NCBI RefSeq assembly: GCF_001190945.1
Contig: NZ_CP011112.1
Location: 806,001 to 870,000, forward strand
DNA from: Luteipulveratus mongoliensis
GTDB taxonomy: Bacteria; Actinomycetota; Actinomycetes; Actinomycetales; Dermatophilaceae
Direction of reading: 5' to 3'
Length of the DNA stretch: 64,000 nt
In this document: one piece after another, positions 35,215-46,075 of the stretch
Layout of the letters: each line of letters opens with the position of its first letter
How positions within the stretch are numbered: position 1 is the stretch's first letter
Position numbers and translations under genes: made by a program
Notes under the pieces: generated by a model
Databases searched by the model: none
What the model was told of the DNA's origin: nothing
What the model saw: the letters and a program-made list of their open reading frames with translations, nothing else

Positions 35215-35670
35215 ATGAGCGCGAACAGCAGACTGACGATGGCCGTGCACTGCCTGTGCTGGCTGGAGCTCGCGCGTCGGCGAGGGCGTACGCCGCTGAC
35301 CTCCGAGGAAGTCGCGGCGAGCCTCGCCACCAACCCCGTTGTCGTACGCCGGTTGCTGGGTGAGCTGCGCCGCGCCGGCCTCGTGACGGCCAGCCGAGGT
35401 CCCGGTGCCGGCTGGTCGATGACGCGGCCCGTCGAGGACGTCACCATGCTCGATGTGCACCGCGCGCTGGGGGAGGGCCCGCCCTTCGCGCTGCACCGCA
35501 ACGAGCCCAACCAGGAGTGCCCAGTGGGTCGCGGCGTACGGCCGGCGCTCGGCGAGATCTACGCGGGTGTCGATGCCGCGCTCGAGCGTGAGCTGGCCGC
35601 CCACACCATCGAGCAAGTCCTCGAGTCCACCTTGATTGCGTCGAACTCAACGTCAACGCCGATCGAGTAG
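35215..35670 (+). CDS. Rrf2-family transcriptional regulator
   Basis: 151 residues. Rrf2 winged helix: SRLTMAVHCLCWLELA, TSEEVAASLATNPVVVRRLLGELRRAGLVTASRGPGAGW. Only one cysteine (C101 region, NQECPVGRGV) lies where Fe-S members have three, so an iron-sulfur cluster is unlikely; the type resembles the YwnA-like subgroup. Likely represses itself and the divergent NIPSNAP gene. The C-terminus ends PIE-stop (ATCGAGTAG), similar to the repeat motif that follows 12 bases later. Confidence 0.88.
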   Translation: MSANSRLTMAVHCLCWLELARRRGRTPLTSEEVAASLATNPVVVRRLLGELRRAGLVTASRGPGAGWSMTRPVEDVTMLDVHRALGEGPPFALHRNEPNQECPVGRGVRPALGEIYAGVDAALERELAAHTIEQVLESTLIASNSTSTPIE

Positions 35671-35682
35671 GCGACCCCACCT

Positions 35683-35793
35683 CGCTGGTCGAGTAGGCGA
35701 GCCCCCTAGGGCGAGCCGTATCGAGACCCGGTGACCGCGTGCACCTTGGTCTCGATACGCCTTCGCTAACGCTCCGGCTACTCGACCAGCGGG
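35683..35793. repeat. Palindromic repeat family, complete copy
   Basis: Begins CGCTGGTCGAGTAGGCGAG, includes GCCCCCTAGGGC (inner hairpin), GTATCGAGACC, GGTCTCGATACGCC and CTACTCGACCAGCGG. Its left arm is of the second type (GCGAGCC-N-GGGCGAGCC), its right arm of the first. Confidence 0.9.
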
Positions 35794-35839
35794 GGGTGGG
35801 TGCTCGCTTGTGGGGATGCGCGAGTGACAGACTCCGGGC

Positions 35840-37882
<2,043 letters not shown>

Positions 37883-37889
37883 CCATCCC

Positions 37890-38022
37890 CGCTGGTCGAG
37901 TAGCCGGAGCGCTAGCGGAGGCGTATCGAGACCAGGCGCACGCGGTCACCGGGTCTCGATACGCCTCTGGTCTCGATACGGCTCGTTCCTCACCTACTCG
38001 ACCCTCGCCTACTCGACCGGCG
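37890..38022. repeat. Palindromic repeat family, copy with extra right arms
   Basis: Begins CGCTGGTCGAGTAGCCGGAG; after the first inner pairing (TATCGAGACC / GGTCTCGATAC) the right side is duplicated, with a second CTGGTCTCGATACGGCTCG and two CTACTCGACC motifs. About 133 bp, a rearranged copy. Confidence 0.88.
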
Positions 38023-38070
38023 ATGGGGCTCCGGAGCCGGACGTAATCGGTCGTCGTACCGGTGAGCGGG

Positions 38071-38817
38071 TCAGGGCTGCCAGTAGCCCTGGGTCTTCAT
38101 CCGGTCCTTGGGGATCCCGAACTCCTTGAAGGACTTGGTGATCGAGCGGGTGCTCTTGGCGTCGCACGCCGCGAAGCAGAAGAACTGCTCAGGCGGTAGC
38201 CCGATCCCTGCGAACGCCTTGCCGACGGCCTCGACCATGCCCTCGCCGTCGCGCTCGCGGCGTACCCAGGTCACCTGATCGATCGAGCGAGTGTGCAACG
38301 GGAGGTCGCGGTCGGACTCGTGGACCCACTCGAGATAGACGTGGGCGGGCACGTCACCGAGCGCGCCGAGGATGCTGTTGACCGCCGGGAGCGATGCCGC
38401 ATCGCCGGCGAGCAGGGCGACAGCAGGCAGGGGCTCGGGCAGCGCGAACGTCTCGGCCTTACCGCTGGTCGACCCTGTCGCGAGCAGCGTCGCCTCGATC
38501 TCGTCGCCGGGTTGGGCGGCCTTGGCCCAGCGCGAGGAGATGCCGTCGTGCAGCGCGAACTCCAGTGTGAACTCATCGGATTCGGCGTCCGCTTCGATCA
38601 CGGTGAAGGCGCGCTGGTGGATCTTGTTGTCGGGGTGGTCAAACCAGAGCCGTACCCACACGGTGGGGTACCACTCCTGCTCGACCAGCAGTCCGCCTCC
38701 GCGCAGCCGAACGCGGAGGTAGTGGTCGGTGACCTGCTCGGAGCTGACGACGGTGAACGTGAAGTCCTTACCGCGGTACAGCTTGAGCATGGCGCCTTGC
38801 CAGCCCTTCTTGGCCAT
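38071..38817 (-). CDS. Siderophore-interacting FAD-binding reductase
   Basis: 248 residues. FAD-binding ferric-siderophore reductase pattern: RVRLRGGGLL, HQRAFTVIEADA and the NAD(P)-binding region LLAGDAASLPAVNSIL, then FFCFAACDAKSTRSI. It releases iron from imported siderophores by reduction in the cytoplasm. Divergent from the siderophore uptake operon with an iron-box between, so both sides are probably repressed together when iron is plentiful. Confidence 0.9.
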   Translation of the reverse strand: MAKKGWQGAMLKLYRGKDFTFTVVSSEQVTDHYLRVRLRGGGLLVEQEWYPTVWVRLWFDHPDNKIHQRAFTVIEADAESDEFTLEFALHDGISSRWAKAAQPGDEIEATLLATGSTSGKAETFALPEPLPAVALLAGDAASLPAVNSILGALGDVPAHVYLEWVHESDRDLPLHTRSIDQVTWVRRERDGEGMVEAVGKAFAGIGLPPEQFFCFAACDAKSTRSITKSFKEFGIPKDRMKTQGYWQP

Positions 38818-38871
38818 GGTTCTCCTCAGAATGCGGGTGGCTGGCCGTGGTGATGCTCACACGACCCGTAG

Positions 38872-38890
38872 TTAGGTAGGGCTAACCTAA
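38872..38890. promoter_or_regulatory. IdeR/DtxR-type iron box
   Basis: TTAGGTAGGGCTAACCTAA matches the DtxR/IdeR consensus (TTAGGTTAGGCTAACCTAA) at 17 of 19 positions and has perfect TTAGGT / ACCTAA outer arms. It lies between the divergent reductase (start 38817) and uptake operon (start 38956). An Fe(II)-bound repressor here would switch both off. Confidence 0.9.
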
Positions 38891-38955
38891 CTGATGTTGT
38901 TAGTCTGCCCTTACTTACCGAAGCCTTACCTTGCCTTGAACACTCTGGAGACACC

Positions 38956-40005
38956 GTGCAGCGCCGTTCCTTCATCGCCCTTCTGTCTGCCGCCGCGGCC
39001 ACGACCCTCGCCGCCGGCTGCTCGACCGGCCCGGCCGACAAAGAGGAGAGCCAGGCGCCCGCAGCGGCGAGCAGCAGCGCCGGAGCCGCGCCCGCGTCGT
39101 ACCCCGTGACCATCAAGCACGCCCTCGGCACGACGACCATCAAGAGCGCGCCCCAGCGCGTCGCCACCCTCGGCTGGTCCGACGCCGACACCGCGCTCTC
39201 GCTGGGTGTCGTGCCCGTCGGCGCGACCGCGATCGACTGGGGCGGCAACAAGAACCGCTCGACCAGCTGGTTCGACAGCAAGCTCGCGTCGCTGGGTGGC
39301 AAGCAGCCGGTGCGCTACAGCGACGCGGACGGCGCTCCGATCGCCGACATCAACAAGGTGCAACCCGATCTGATCCTGGCGACCAACTCCGGCCTCACCA
39401 AGGACGAGTACGCCAAGCTCTCCAAGATCGCGCCGGTCATCGCCTACCCGGGTGCGCCGTACGGCACCTCGTGGCAGACGTCGCTCCAGATGATCGGCAA
39501 GGCGGTCGGCAAGACGGCCGAGGCCAAGACCGTGGAGACCTCGACCACTAAAACGATCACCGACGCGGTGGCGAAGTACCCGGCGCTCAAGGGCAAGACG
39601 GCCGCGTGGATCTGGTTCACACCGACCGACCTCACCAAGTTCGGCGCCTACACACCGCTCGACAACCGGCCGCGCCTGCTGAACGAGTTCGGTCTGAAGA
39701 CCGCGCCGGTGATCACCAAGATGGCCGGCAAGACCTCGCAGTTCAGCGTCGACATCTCGGCGGAGAAGGCCAACACGGTGGACGCCGACGTCGTCATCTT
39801 CGACATCGAGAAGCCCGGCCAGGACGCTCAGGTCAAGGCGAACCCGCTGCTCGGCAAGATCCCGGCGCTCAAGACGGGCGCGTACTTCGCGAACCCGGAC
39901 CAGCCCGCGACGCTGACCATGTCCAGCCCGACGCCCCTGTCGCTGCCGGTTGGCATGAAGACCTTCCTGCCCAAGCTGGCCGAGGCCGCTGCGAAGGCCA
40001 AGTGA
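38956..40005 (+). CDS. Iron-siderophore ABC transporter substrate-binding lipoprotein
   Basis: 349 residues. Lipoprotein signal with lipobox LAAGC, C22 the likely lipidated residue; a Ser/Ala-rich spacer follows. Binding-protein motifs: RVATLGWSDADTALSLGVVPVGA and NKVQPDLILATNSGLTKDEYAKLSKIAPVIAYPG, as in FecB/FepB-like proteins. It captures ferric siderophores at the cell surface. GTG start with GGAG 5 bases upstream. Its stop overlaps the next gene as GTGA. Confidence 0.92.
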   Translation: MQRRSFIALLSAAAATTLAAGCSTGPADKEESQAPAAASSSAGAAPASYPVTIKHALGTTTIKSAPQRVATLGWSDADTALSLGVVPVGATAIDWGGNKNRSTSWFDSKLASLGGKQPVRYSDADGAPIADINKVQPDLILATNSGLTKDEYAKLSKIAPVIAYPGAPYGTSWQTSLQMIGKAVGKTAEAKTVETSTTKTITDAVAKYPALKGKTAAWIWFTPTDLTKFGAYTPLDNRPRLLNEFGLKTAPVITKMAGKTSQFSVDISAEKANTVDADVVIFDIEKPGQDAQVKANPLLGKIPALKTGAYFANPDQPATLTMSSPTPLSLPVGMKTFLPKLAEAAAKAK

Positions 40006-41054
40006 CTCAAGCGCCAGTCTCCGAGCCCCGGACTGCCCCTGCGGCAGGCCGGGGCCGGTCTGCGCGTCTGGGGTCTCCGGCCTCGATCGTCGGAGTCGGG
40101 CTTGCCGCCATCCTCGGAGCAGCGGTGCTGTCGTTGATGATTGGCGCTCACTTCGTCTCCCTGCCTGACGCGTTCACGCACCTCTTCGGGTCCGATGACG
40201 GGAGCCAGGCGTACGCCGTCATCGACTCACGCGTCGACCGCACCCTGGTGGCCGTCCTGGTCGGAGCCGCCGTCGCCATCGCCGGTGTCGTCATGCAGGG
40301 CATCACCCGAAACCCGTTGGCAGACCCGGGAATCCTCGGCGTCAACTCGGGTGCGGCACTGGCGGTCATCCTCGGCATCTACTGGTTCGACGTGACCACG
40401 ATGGCGGCGTACGTGTGGCTCGCCCTGCTGGGCGCGGCCGTCGCCGCTGTCGTCGTGTACGCCGTCGCGAGCCTCGGTCCGCGCGGACCGCAGCCGGTGA
40501 CCATGGCGCTCGCGGGCGCGGCCCTGACGGCCGGCGCGACCAGCATCACTGCCGGCATCATGGTGAGCAGCAGCGAGACGCTGGAGGTCTTCCGGTTCTG
40601 GCAGGTGGGCAGCGTCAGCGGTCGCGACATGGGTGCCGTCGCTGGTGTACTCCCGTTGTTTGCAATCGGTTTCGTGCTCTGCCTGATCATGGGCGGCATC
40701 CTCAACGCGCTGGCTCTCGGTGACGACCTCGCGCGTGCGCTTGGCCAGCGCGTGATGGTCGGCCGTGCGGTTGGAGCGCTCGGTGCCGTCATCCTGTGTG
40801 CCTCTGCCACGGCCGTTGCCGGCCCGATCGCCTTCGTCGGTCTGGTCGTGCCGCACGTCGTCCAGCTACTCGTCGGGCCGGACTACCGCCGAATCCTGTT
40901 GGGTTCGTTGCTCGGCGGGCCCGTGCTGATGATCCTGGCCGACACGCTCGGACGTGTCGTGACGCCACCGGCTGAGGTGTCCGTCGGCATCATGACCGCC
41001 GTGATCGGTGCGCCCGTCCTCATCTTCCTGGTGCGCCGGATGGGAGTGCGCTGA
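40002..41054 (+). CDS. Iron-siderophore ABC transporter permease (FecCD family), first
   Basis: 350 residues, about nine or ten hydrophobic helices. FecCD motifs: AIAGVVMQGITRNPLADPGILGVNSGAALAV near residue 100 and GPIAFVGLVVPHVVQLLVGPDYR. The GTG start overlaps the binding-protein stop, and its stop overlaps the next ATG (TGATG), showing translational coupling. Pairs with the following permease to form the membrane channel. Confidence 0.93.
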   Translation: MTQAPVSEPRTAPAAGRGRSARLGSPASIVGVGLAAILGAAVLSLMIGAHFVSLPDAFTHLFGSDDGSQAYAVIDSRVDRTLVAVLVGAAVAIAGVVMQGITRNPLADPGILGVNSGAALAVILGIYWFDVTTMAAYVWLALLGAAVAAVVVYAVASLGPRGPQPVTMALAGAALTAGATSITAGIMVSSSETLEVFRFWQVGSVSGRDMGAVAGVLPLFAIGFVLCLIMGGILNALALGDDLARALGQRVMVGRAVGALGAVILCASATAVAGPIAFVGLVVPHVVQLLVGPDYRRILLGSLLGGPVLMILADTLGRVVTPPAEVSVGIMTAVIGAPVLIFLVRRMGVR

Positions 41055-42124
41055 TGGCGCTCGAGACGCTCGAATCTCCCTCGGAGACAACGAAGTCCGA
41101 GGCGGCCACCGTCGTACGCACAGTTCGACGCCGGGTCCGCCGACGACACCTGCTGGTGCTGGTGGCGATCGGCGCGCTGTGGCTGGGGCTGTTTGCCGCA
41201 CGAGTGCTGTTGGGCGACTTCACCGTCACGATCCCTGACTTCTTCCGCATCCTGTTCGGAGCAGACATCCCGGTCGCGACCTTCGAGGTCATGGAGTCCA
41301 AGCTGCCCCGAGCCGTCATGGCGACGCTGGCCGGCTTGGCGTTCGGCGCATCGGGTGCGGTGTTCCAGTCGATGCTGCGCAACCCGCTCGCGAGCCCCGA
41401 CGTGATCGGCGTGACGATGGGCTCGTCGGCCGCCGCGGTGGTCGCGATGACCGTGTTCGGCATGGACGGGCTGCCGCTCGCTCTCGTCGCCATTCTTGGC
41501 GGGCTCGCCGTGGCGTGTGCGGTGCTGTTCCTCTCGGGCAGCAAGGGCGCGGCGACCTACCGGATGATCCTGGTCGGCATCGGACTCGCGGCCGCCCTGC
41601 AGTCAGTTATCCAGTGGGTGTTCACCACGACGGACGTCTACAAGGCGCAGGACGCGATGGTCTGGCTGACCGGCAGCCTCAACTCGGTCACCTGGTCGGA
41701 GATCCTGCGGGTCACCGTCACGGTGGCGATCCTGCTGCCGGTCGTCGCCGCGATGTCACCCCGGCTGCAGATGCTCGAGCTCGGCGACGACGCGGCCCAA
41801 GGGCTCGGCGTACGTGCGACGCAGACCCGCGCGCTCCTGATGGGCGCTGTGGTGCTGATGATCGCCATCACCACATCGGTGGTCGGGCCGATCTCGTTCG
41901 TGGCGCTGCTCGCCGGCCCGATCGCCAGGCGTCTCAACGGTGGTCGGCCCTCGATCCCGATCGCGGCTCTCGTGGGGGCGTGCATCGTCGTGGCCGCGGA
42001 CTATGTCGGCGCCTACCTGTTCGGCGCCTCCAACCTGCCGGTCGGCGTCGTCACCGGCATTGCCGGCGCACCCTTCCTGCTCTGGCTCCTGATCGCTTCG
42101 CGCCGCACCATCAAGGACGGATAG
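41054..42124 (+). CDS. Iron-siderophore ABC transporter permease (FecCD family), second
   Basis: 356 residues, FecCD-type: LAFGASGAVFQSMLRNPLASPDVIGVTMGSSAAAV and GPISFVALLAGPIARRL. A basic N-terminal segment (VRTVRRRVRRRHL) is followed by about nine hydrophobic helices. Forms a heterodimer with the preceding permease. Starts within the stop of the previous gene. Confidence 0.93.
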   Translation: MALETLESPSETTKSEAATVVRTVRRRVRRRHLLVLVAIGALWLGLFAARVLLGDFTVTIPDFFRILFGADIPVATFEVMESKLPRAVMATLAGLAFGASGAVFQSMLRNPLASPDVIGVTMGSSAAAVVAMTVFGMDGLPLALVAILGGLAVACAVLFLSGSKGAATYRMILVGIGLAAALQSVIQWVFTTTDVYKAQDAMVWLTGSLNSVTWSEILRVTVTVAILLPVVAAMSPRLQMLELGDDAAQGLGVRATQTRALLMGAVVLMIAITTSVVGPISFVALLAGPIARRLNGGRPSIPIAALVGACIVVAADYVGAYLFGASNLPVGVVTGIAGAPFLLWLLIASRRTIKDG

Positions 42125-42127
42125 ACC

Positions 42128-42976
42128 ATGACCACCACACAGCTGCGTGCCGTCGGCGACACTGAAGGCATGTCCGAGACGGTGACCGACCCGAGTCGGC
42201 TGGTCGCGCACGAAGTCTCCCTGTCGTACGGCGACCGCGCGGTGCTCGAGCGCCTGTCGGTCGAGGTGCCGCCCGGCAAGGTGACGGCGATCGTCGGCGC
42301 CAACGGATGCGGCAAATCGACTCTGCTGCGGGGACTTTCGCGGTTGCTGAAGCCGACCGACGGCACCATCCTGCTCGATGGTCGCAGCATCCACGAGCGC
42401 TCCACCCGCGAGGTCGCCCAGATCATCGGGCTGCTCCCGCAGTCTCCACTGGCACCCGAGGGCATCACGGTGACTGAGCTCGTCGGCCGCGGACGGCACC
42501 CGCACCACGGGCTGTTCAAGCAGTGGTCGAAGTCCGACGACCAGGCCGTCGCATCGGCGCTCACGCTGACGGGCACGCTCGACCTGGCGCACCGCAACGT
42601 CGACGAGCTGTCCGGCGGGCAGCGTCAGCGGGTCTGGATCGCGATGGTGCTGGCACAGGAGACGGACCTGCTCCTGCTGGACGAGCCGACCTCGTTCCTC
42701 GACATCGCGCATGCGGTCGAGGTGCTGGACCTGGTCACTGACCTCAACCACCGCGGGTCGACCGTCGTGATGGTGCTGCACGACCTCAACCTCGCCGCGC
42801 GCTACGCCGATCACCTGATCGCGATGTCCGGCGGCCAGGTGCTCTGCGAGGGCGATGCGCACGAGGTCGTCACCGCGGAGAACGTGCAGGAAGTCTTCGG
42901 GGTGCGCTGCCAGGTTGTGCCCGATCCGGTGTCCCAGACTCCGCTGGTCGTCCCCATGGGCCGGCACCACGCCTGA
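42128..42976 (+). CDS. Iron-siderophore ABC transporter ATP-binding protein
   Basis: 282 residues. Walker A GANGCGKST, signature LSGGQRQRVW, Walker B LLLLDEPTSFLD and the switch histidine in VLHDLN, as in FepC-like ATPases. About 30 residues precede the ABC domain. Three bases separate it from the second permease, so it is the last gene of the operon. Powers siderophore import. Confidence 0.95.
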   Translation: MTTTQLRAVGDTEGMSETVTDPSRLVAHEVSLSYGDRAVLERLSVEVPPGKVTAIVGANGCGKSTLLRGLSRLLKPTDGTILLDGRSIHERSTREVAQIIGLLPQSPLAPEGITVTELVGRGRHPHHGLFKQWSKSDDQAVASALTLTGTLDLAHRNVDELSGGQRQRVWIAMVLAQETDLLLLDEPTSFLDIAHAVEVLDLVTDLNHRGSTVVMVLHDLNLAARYADHLIAMSGGQVLCEGDAHEVVTAENVQEVFGVRCQVVPDPVSQTPLVVPMGRHHA

Positions 42977-43016
42977 TGCGCTGACGGGGGTGCGCCGGCC
43001 CGGTTAGGTTGCATGC

Positions 43017-44309
43017 GTGACGCACGAGCCGCAGCTCCGTGAGCAGGTCGGGACCGCCGCCCTCATCGGTGCACTCGCCGGCGCAGCGCTCGTCGGACCC
43101 CGCAGCCTGCGTGCTCGATTGCTCGGTGCTGCAGTCGCCGGCACGGCGCTCGCGGCGGGTGAAGCCGTCGCTCGCGCCCGGCAGCGGCCCGGCGAGATCC
43201 CCGCGCTCTGGCAGCGCATCGCCGTGTCCACAGCGCTGGCGTCACTGCCGACGTGGCCGGTGTCGCGCTCGGTCGATCCACGCGTGGTCGGTGCGGTGAC
43301 GGGCATGGTTGCCGGGGGACTCGGCGTACGCCCGCAGAAGGTCGCGCTCGGTCCGCTCGTCGGCCTCGTGGTCGGCGGCCTCTCGCGCCCACGCAGTCCG
43401 CGGGCACCCGTGGTGTCGGCGGCGACCGTGTTCGCCTTCCGGACCATCTCCGCCGTGACCTTCCGCGACGAGCAGGTCAGCCTGCTCGCCGAACGCGTCC
43501 AGGCGGCGGACCTCCCCTTTGTCGTCCCATTGGAGTCGCGCAGCCGGTATGTCGGGACCGGCTACGTCCGTGAGCTGGCCCGCGCACTCGGCGGCACGTA
43601 CGAGGCTGAGGTGCAGGACATCGGCATCGTCGCGTCACTGGACGACCTGGCCGGACCGGACTTCGATCCCGCGACCGTTGACCCGCTGGTGCGCGAGTTC
43701 TATGAGCACACAACGCGATTCACGCTCGACATCGTCCCGGAGTGGCGTCAGTGGGTACGCCCGGGCTACCTGCTCTACCGCTACGCCGTCGCCCGTCCGC
43801 TCGGTCAGGCCAGCGTGCCGATGAACGAGCGCGAGACGCGACGCGGCGTCCGCAGCCGCATCGACACCATCACCGCGGAGGGCAACGATGCGATCGCCGT
43901 ACGAGGGTGGATCCGGTCGTACGCCGACACCGACGAGCCGATCTACGTAGGCATCTACACGACGTACCGGGACGCGGACCGCGGCTACGTCAGCGTCGGG
44001 TTCCCGCTGCCGCAGTCGAGCTTCACCGCCACGTTGCTCCCGCGTGCCCGGTCCGGCGGCGGACTGGTCCTGACCAGCCGCAGCGACCTCGACCAGCCCG
44101 GCCACTACCTGACGTACGTCGACCCCGAGTCGCGAGAGCTCACCGCCCTCGGTGTGCTCGGGTTCGGCGAGGAGCTCGATGTCTATGTCGACGACGCGGG
44201 TGCACTGCGCGCGGAGCATGCGTTCTGGCTCTTCGGGATCCCGTTCCTGGTGCTGCACTACCGCATCACTCCCAAATCGGACGTGACGAGGGTTACACTA
44301 CATCCGTAG
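43017..44309 (+). CDS. Hypothetical protein with hydrophobic N-terminal region
   Basis: 430 residues. The first ~145 are hydrophobic and Ala/Gly-rich with possible short membrane helices ([29 protein letters not shown]); the rest is a soluble alpha/beta region ([41 protein letters not shown]). I recognise no family. The GTG start follows a -10-like TAGGTT by 6 bases, so a leaderless transcript is likely. The last bases overlap a P450 operator candidate. Confidence 0.7.
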   Translation: MTHEPQLREQVGTAALIGALAGAALVGPRSLRARLLGAAVAGTALAAGEAVARARQRPGEIPALWQRIAVSTALASLPTWPVSRSVDPRVVGAVTGMVAGGLGVRPQKVALGPLVGLVVGGLSRPRSPRAPVVSAATVFAFRTISAVTFRDEQVSLLAERVQAADLPFVVPLESRSRYVGTGYVRELARALGGTYEAEVQDIGIVASLDDLAGPDFDPATVDPLVREFYEHTTRFTLDIVPEWRQWVRPGYLLYRYAVARPLGQASVPMNERETRRGVRSRIDTITAEGNDAIAVRGWIRSYADTDEPIYVGIYTTYRDADRGYVSVGFPLPQSSFTATLLPRARSGGGLVLTSRSDLDQPGHYLTYVDPESRELTALGVLGFGEELDVYVDDAGALRAEHAFWLFGIPFLVLHYRITPKSDVTRVTLHP

Positions 44310-44311
44310 TG
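44294..44311. promoter_or_regulatory. Operator-like palindrome over a -10 element before the P450 gene
   Basis: CACTAC and GTAGTG form a perfect 6-bp inverted repeat with a 4-base spacer (44296-44311), overlapping a -10-like TACACT (44294). It sits 30 bases before the P450 start, where a repressor would block transcription. No TetR-type gene is adjacent, so the regulator would be encoded elsewhere. Confidence 0.6.
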
Positions 44312-44340
44312 AACAGCCACTCCCGCCGAAGGACGTTCTC

Positions 44341-45690
44341 GTGACTGCTGCCCCCGCTCGTGTCCCGGCCCTGGGCCGCGCCCGCGTCGCCGGCTCGTGG
44401 ATGATCGATCACGGCATCACTCGGGTCGCTCTCCGCGCCGGCCGACGACGCAGTCCCGAGGACCCGTTCATCCGGCTCCAGCTCGACCCGGACGTCCGCG
44501 CGGATCCGTACCCCGTCTATGACCAGGTGCGCGCGACGGCGCCGGTCATCCACGGGCTGGGCATCAGCGCGGTCACCACGCACGAGGCGGTGTCCTCGGT
44601 GCTGCGCAGCCCGTCGTTCGGCATGGCTCAGGGTCGCGGTGGTCTGCCGGGACCGCTCGTCAAGCTATCGCTCGCGGTGTTCGACCCTGCCGCCCCTGGG
44701 CCCGCCGACCCGCCTGCGCTGCTCGCGCTCGACCCGCCTCGGCACACCCGTTTCCGCCGGCTGGTCACGCGCGAGTTCGCGGCCCGCTCGGTGAGCCGGC
44801 TCGAGGACCGCGTGCGGGAGATCGTCGACGAGGTGCTGTCCGAGATCCCTGACAGCCCGGACTTCGACCTTGTCGAGTACTTCTCCTCGCAGGTGCCGCT
44901 GCGCGTCATCGCCGACCTCCTCGGCGTACCCGCTGCCATGCGTCCCTCCCTGCTCGAATGGGGCAACAAGGGCGCGATGCTGCTCGATCCAGGTCTGTCG
45001 TGGCGTGACTACAAGGCGGCGCGCGACGCGACTCGCCAGCTGCGTACCTGGTTCGACGCGCACATCGCTCGCGTGCGCCAACACCCCGGCGAGGACCTGC
45101 TCAGCCGGCTCGCGACGCTGTCCGGCGACGATGCGCTGACCGACACCGAGATCGCGTTCACCGGGCTGCTCGTGCTCGGCGCCGGCTTCGAGACGACGGT
45201 CAACCTGATCAGCAACGCCGTGGTTCATCTGTCCGCCAACCCCGATCAGCTCGACGTGCTGCGCGCCCGACCTGACCTGTGGGTCAACGCGACCGAGGAG
45301 ACGCTGCGCTACGACTCGCCGGTGCAGATGACGTTCCGCCGGGCGACCGAGGACGTCGAGATCGCCGGCATGCCCGTACGACAGGGGACCGGTTTCATGG
45401 TCATGCTCGCCTGCGCCAACCGAGACCCTGCGGTCTTTGCCGAGCCGCACCGGTACGACGTCGCGCGCGCCAACGCGCACGATCACCTCGCGCTCTCCTC
45501 GGGTGTGCACTACTGCGTCGGGGCCGGCCTCGCGCGGCTGGAGACGTCGATCGCCCTGGAGATGCTGTACGACCGGTACCCCGACCTGCGAACGTCCGGC
45601 ACCGGCGTACGACGACCGACCCGCATCCTGCGCGGGTACGAGTCGCTTCCGGTCACGACCGCTGCGGTTGCGCGAGCTGCGGCCGGCTGA
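44341..45690 (+). CDS. Cytochrome P450
   Basis: 449 residues. P450 features: I-helix LGAGFETTVNLI, K-helix ExxR (EETLR near 320) and the haem loop SSGVHYCVGAGLARLE with C392. Usual bacterial length is ~400; about 45 N-terminal residues are extra, with no clear membrane anchor. It oxidises an unknown substrate and needs redox partners not encoded nearby. GTG start, AAGGA upstream. A strong terminator follows. Confidence 0.92.
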   Translation: MTAAPARVPALGRARVAGSWMIDHGITRVALRAGRRRSPEDPFIRLQLDPDVRADPYPVYDQVRATAPVIHGLGISAVTTHEAVSSVLRSPSFGMAQGRGGLPGPLVKLSLAVFDPAAPGPADPPALLALDPPRHTRFRRLVTREFAARSVSRLEDRVREIVDEVLSEIPDSPDFDLVEYFSSQVPLRVIADLLGVPAAMRPSLLEWGNKGAMLLDPGLSWRDYKAARDATRQLRTWFDAHIARVRQHPGEDLLSRLATLSGDDALTDTEIAFTGLLVLGAGFETTVNLISNAVVHLSANPDQLDVLRARPDLWVNATEETLRYDSPVQMTFRRATEDVEIAGMPVRQGTGFMVMLACANRDPAVFAEPHRYDVARANAHDHLALSSGVHYCVGAGLARLETSIALEMLYDRYPDLRTSGTGVRRPTRILRGYESLPVTTAAVARAAAG

Positions 45691-45700
45691 GGGCAACGCA

Positions 45701-45730
45701 AAGGCTCTCGTCCGATGGGACGAGAGCCTT
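45701..45730. terminator. Terminator after the P450 gene
   Basis: Perfect 13-bp stem AAGGCTCTCGTCC with GGACGAGAGCCTT and a 4-base loop, 10 bases after the P450 stop. It also lies downstream of the minus-strand 50-residue gene, so it may serve both. Confidence 0.88.
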
Positions 45731-45777
45731 GGTGTCGTTTGGCCTCTGGTGAGGCGGGCCTTGGGGAGGCGAGCCGA

Positions 45778-45930
45778 TCAGGCGGCGCGGCTGTCCTCGG
45801 AGCGCTGCAGGGCGGCGATCAGGTCCGAGCGCATCGCGGGGCTGGAGGCGTTCTGGATGGCCTCGGCGATGGCGCGGCGGTTGCGGCTGGACTCACGGTG
45901 GCTACGGAAGGCCTGCGCGAGGGCGGTCAT
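45778..45930 (-). CDS. Small basic protein (50 aa)
   Basis: 50 residues: begins MTALAQAFRSHRESSRNRRA, continues IAEAIQNASSPAMRSDLIAAL and ends QRSEDSRAA. Helical, Arg-rich, with an SPAMRxxL motif I have seen in short actinobacterial proteins of unknown function (from memory). A strong AAGGAGAT ribosome-binding site is placed correctly before the ATG. A terminator follows and a palindrome with a promoter-like TAGAAT lies upstream on its strand. Confidence 0.72.
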   Translation of the reverse strand: MTALAQAFRSHRESSRNRRAIAEAIQNASSPAMRSDLIAALQRSEDSRAA

Positions 45931-45970
45931 GACGGGATCTCCTTCGGTGCTGGACTCTTCGCCAGCAAAT

Positions 45971-45986
45971 ATTTCGATGACGAAAT
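45971..45986. promoter_or_regulatory. Palindrome upstream of the 50-residue gene
   Basis: ATTTCG, four bases, CGAAAT: perfect inverted repeat in an A/T-rich patch. On the minus strand it follows a -10-like TAGAAT, so it would cover the transcription start or early leader. Probable operator; regulator unknown. Confidence 0.65.
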
Positions 45987-46075
45987 AAATTCTACGCCTG
46001 GTTGCGCCTGCTCCCGACCACTCCGGGGGTGATCTCGACCACCCCGTCGGCCGGTCTTGGGGCGCTCCTCAGATG

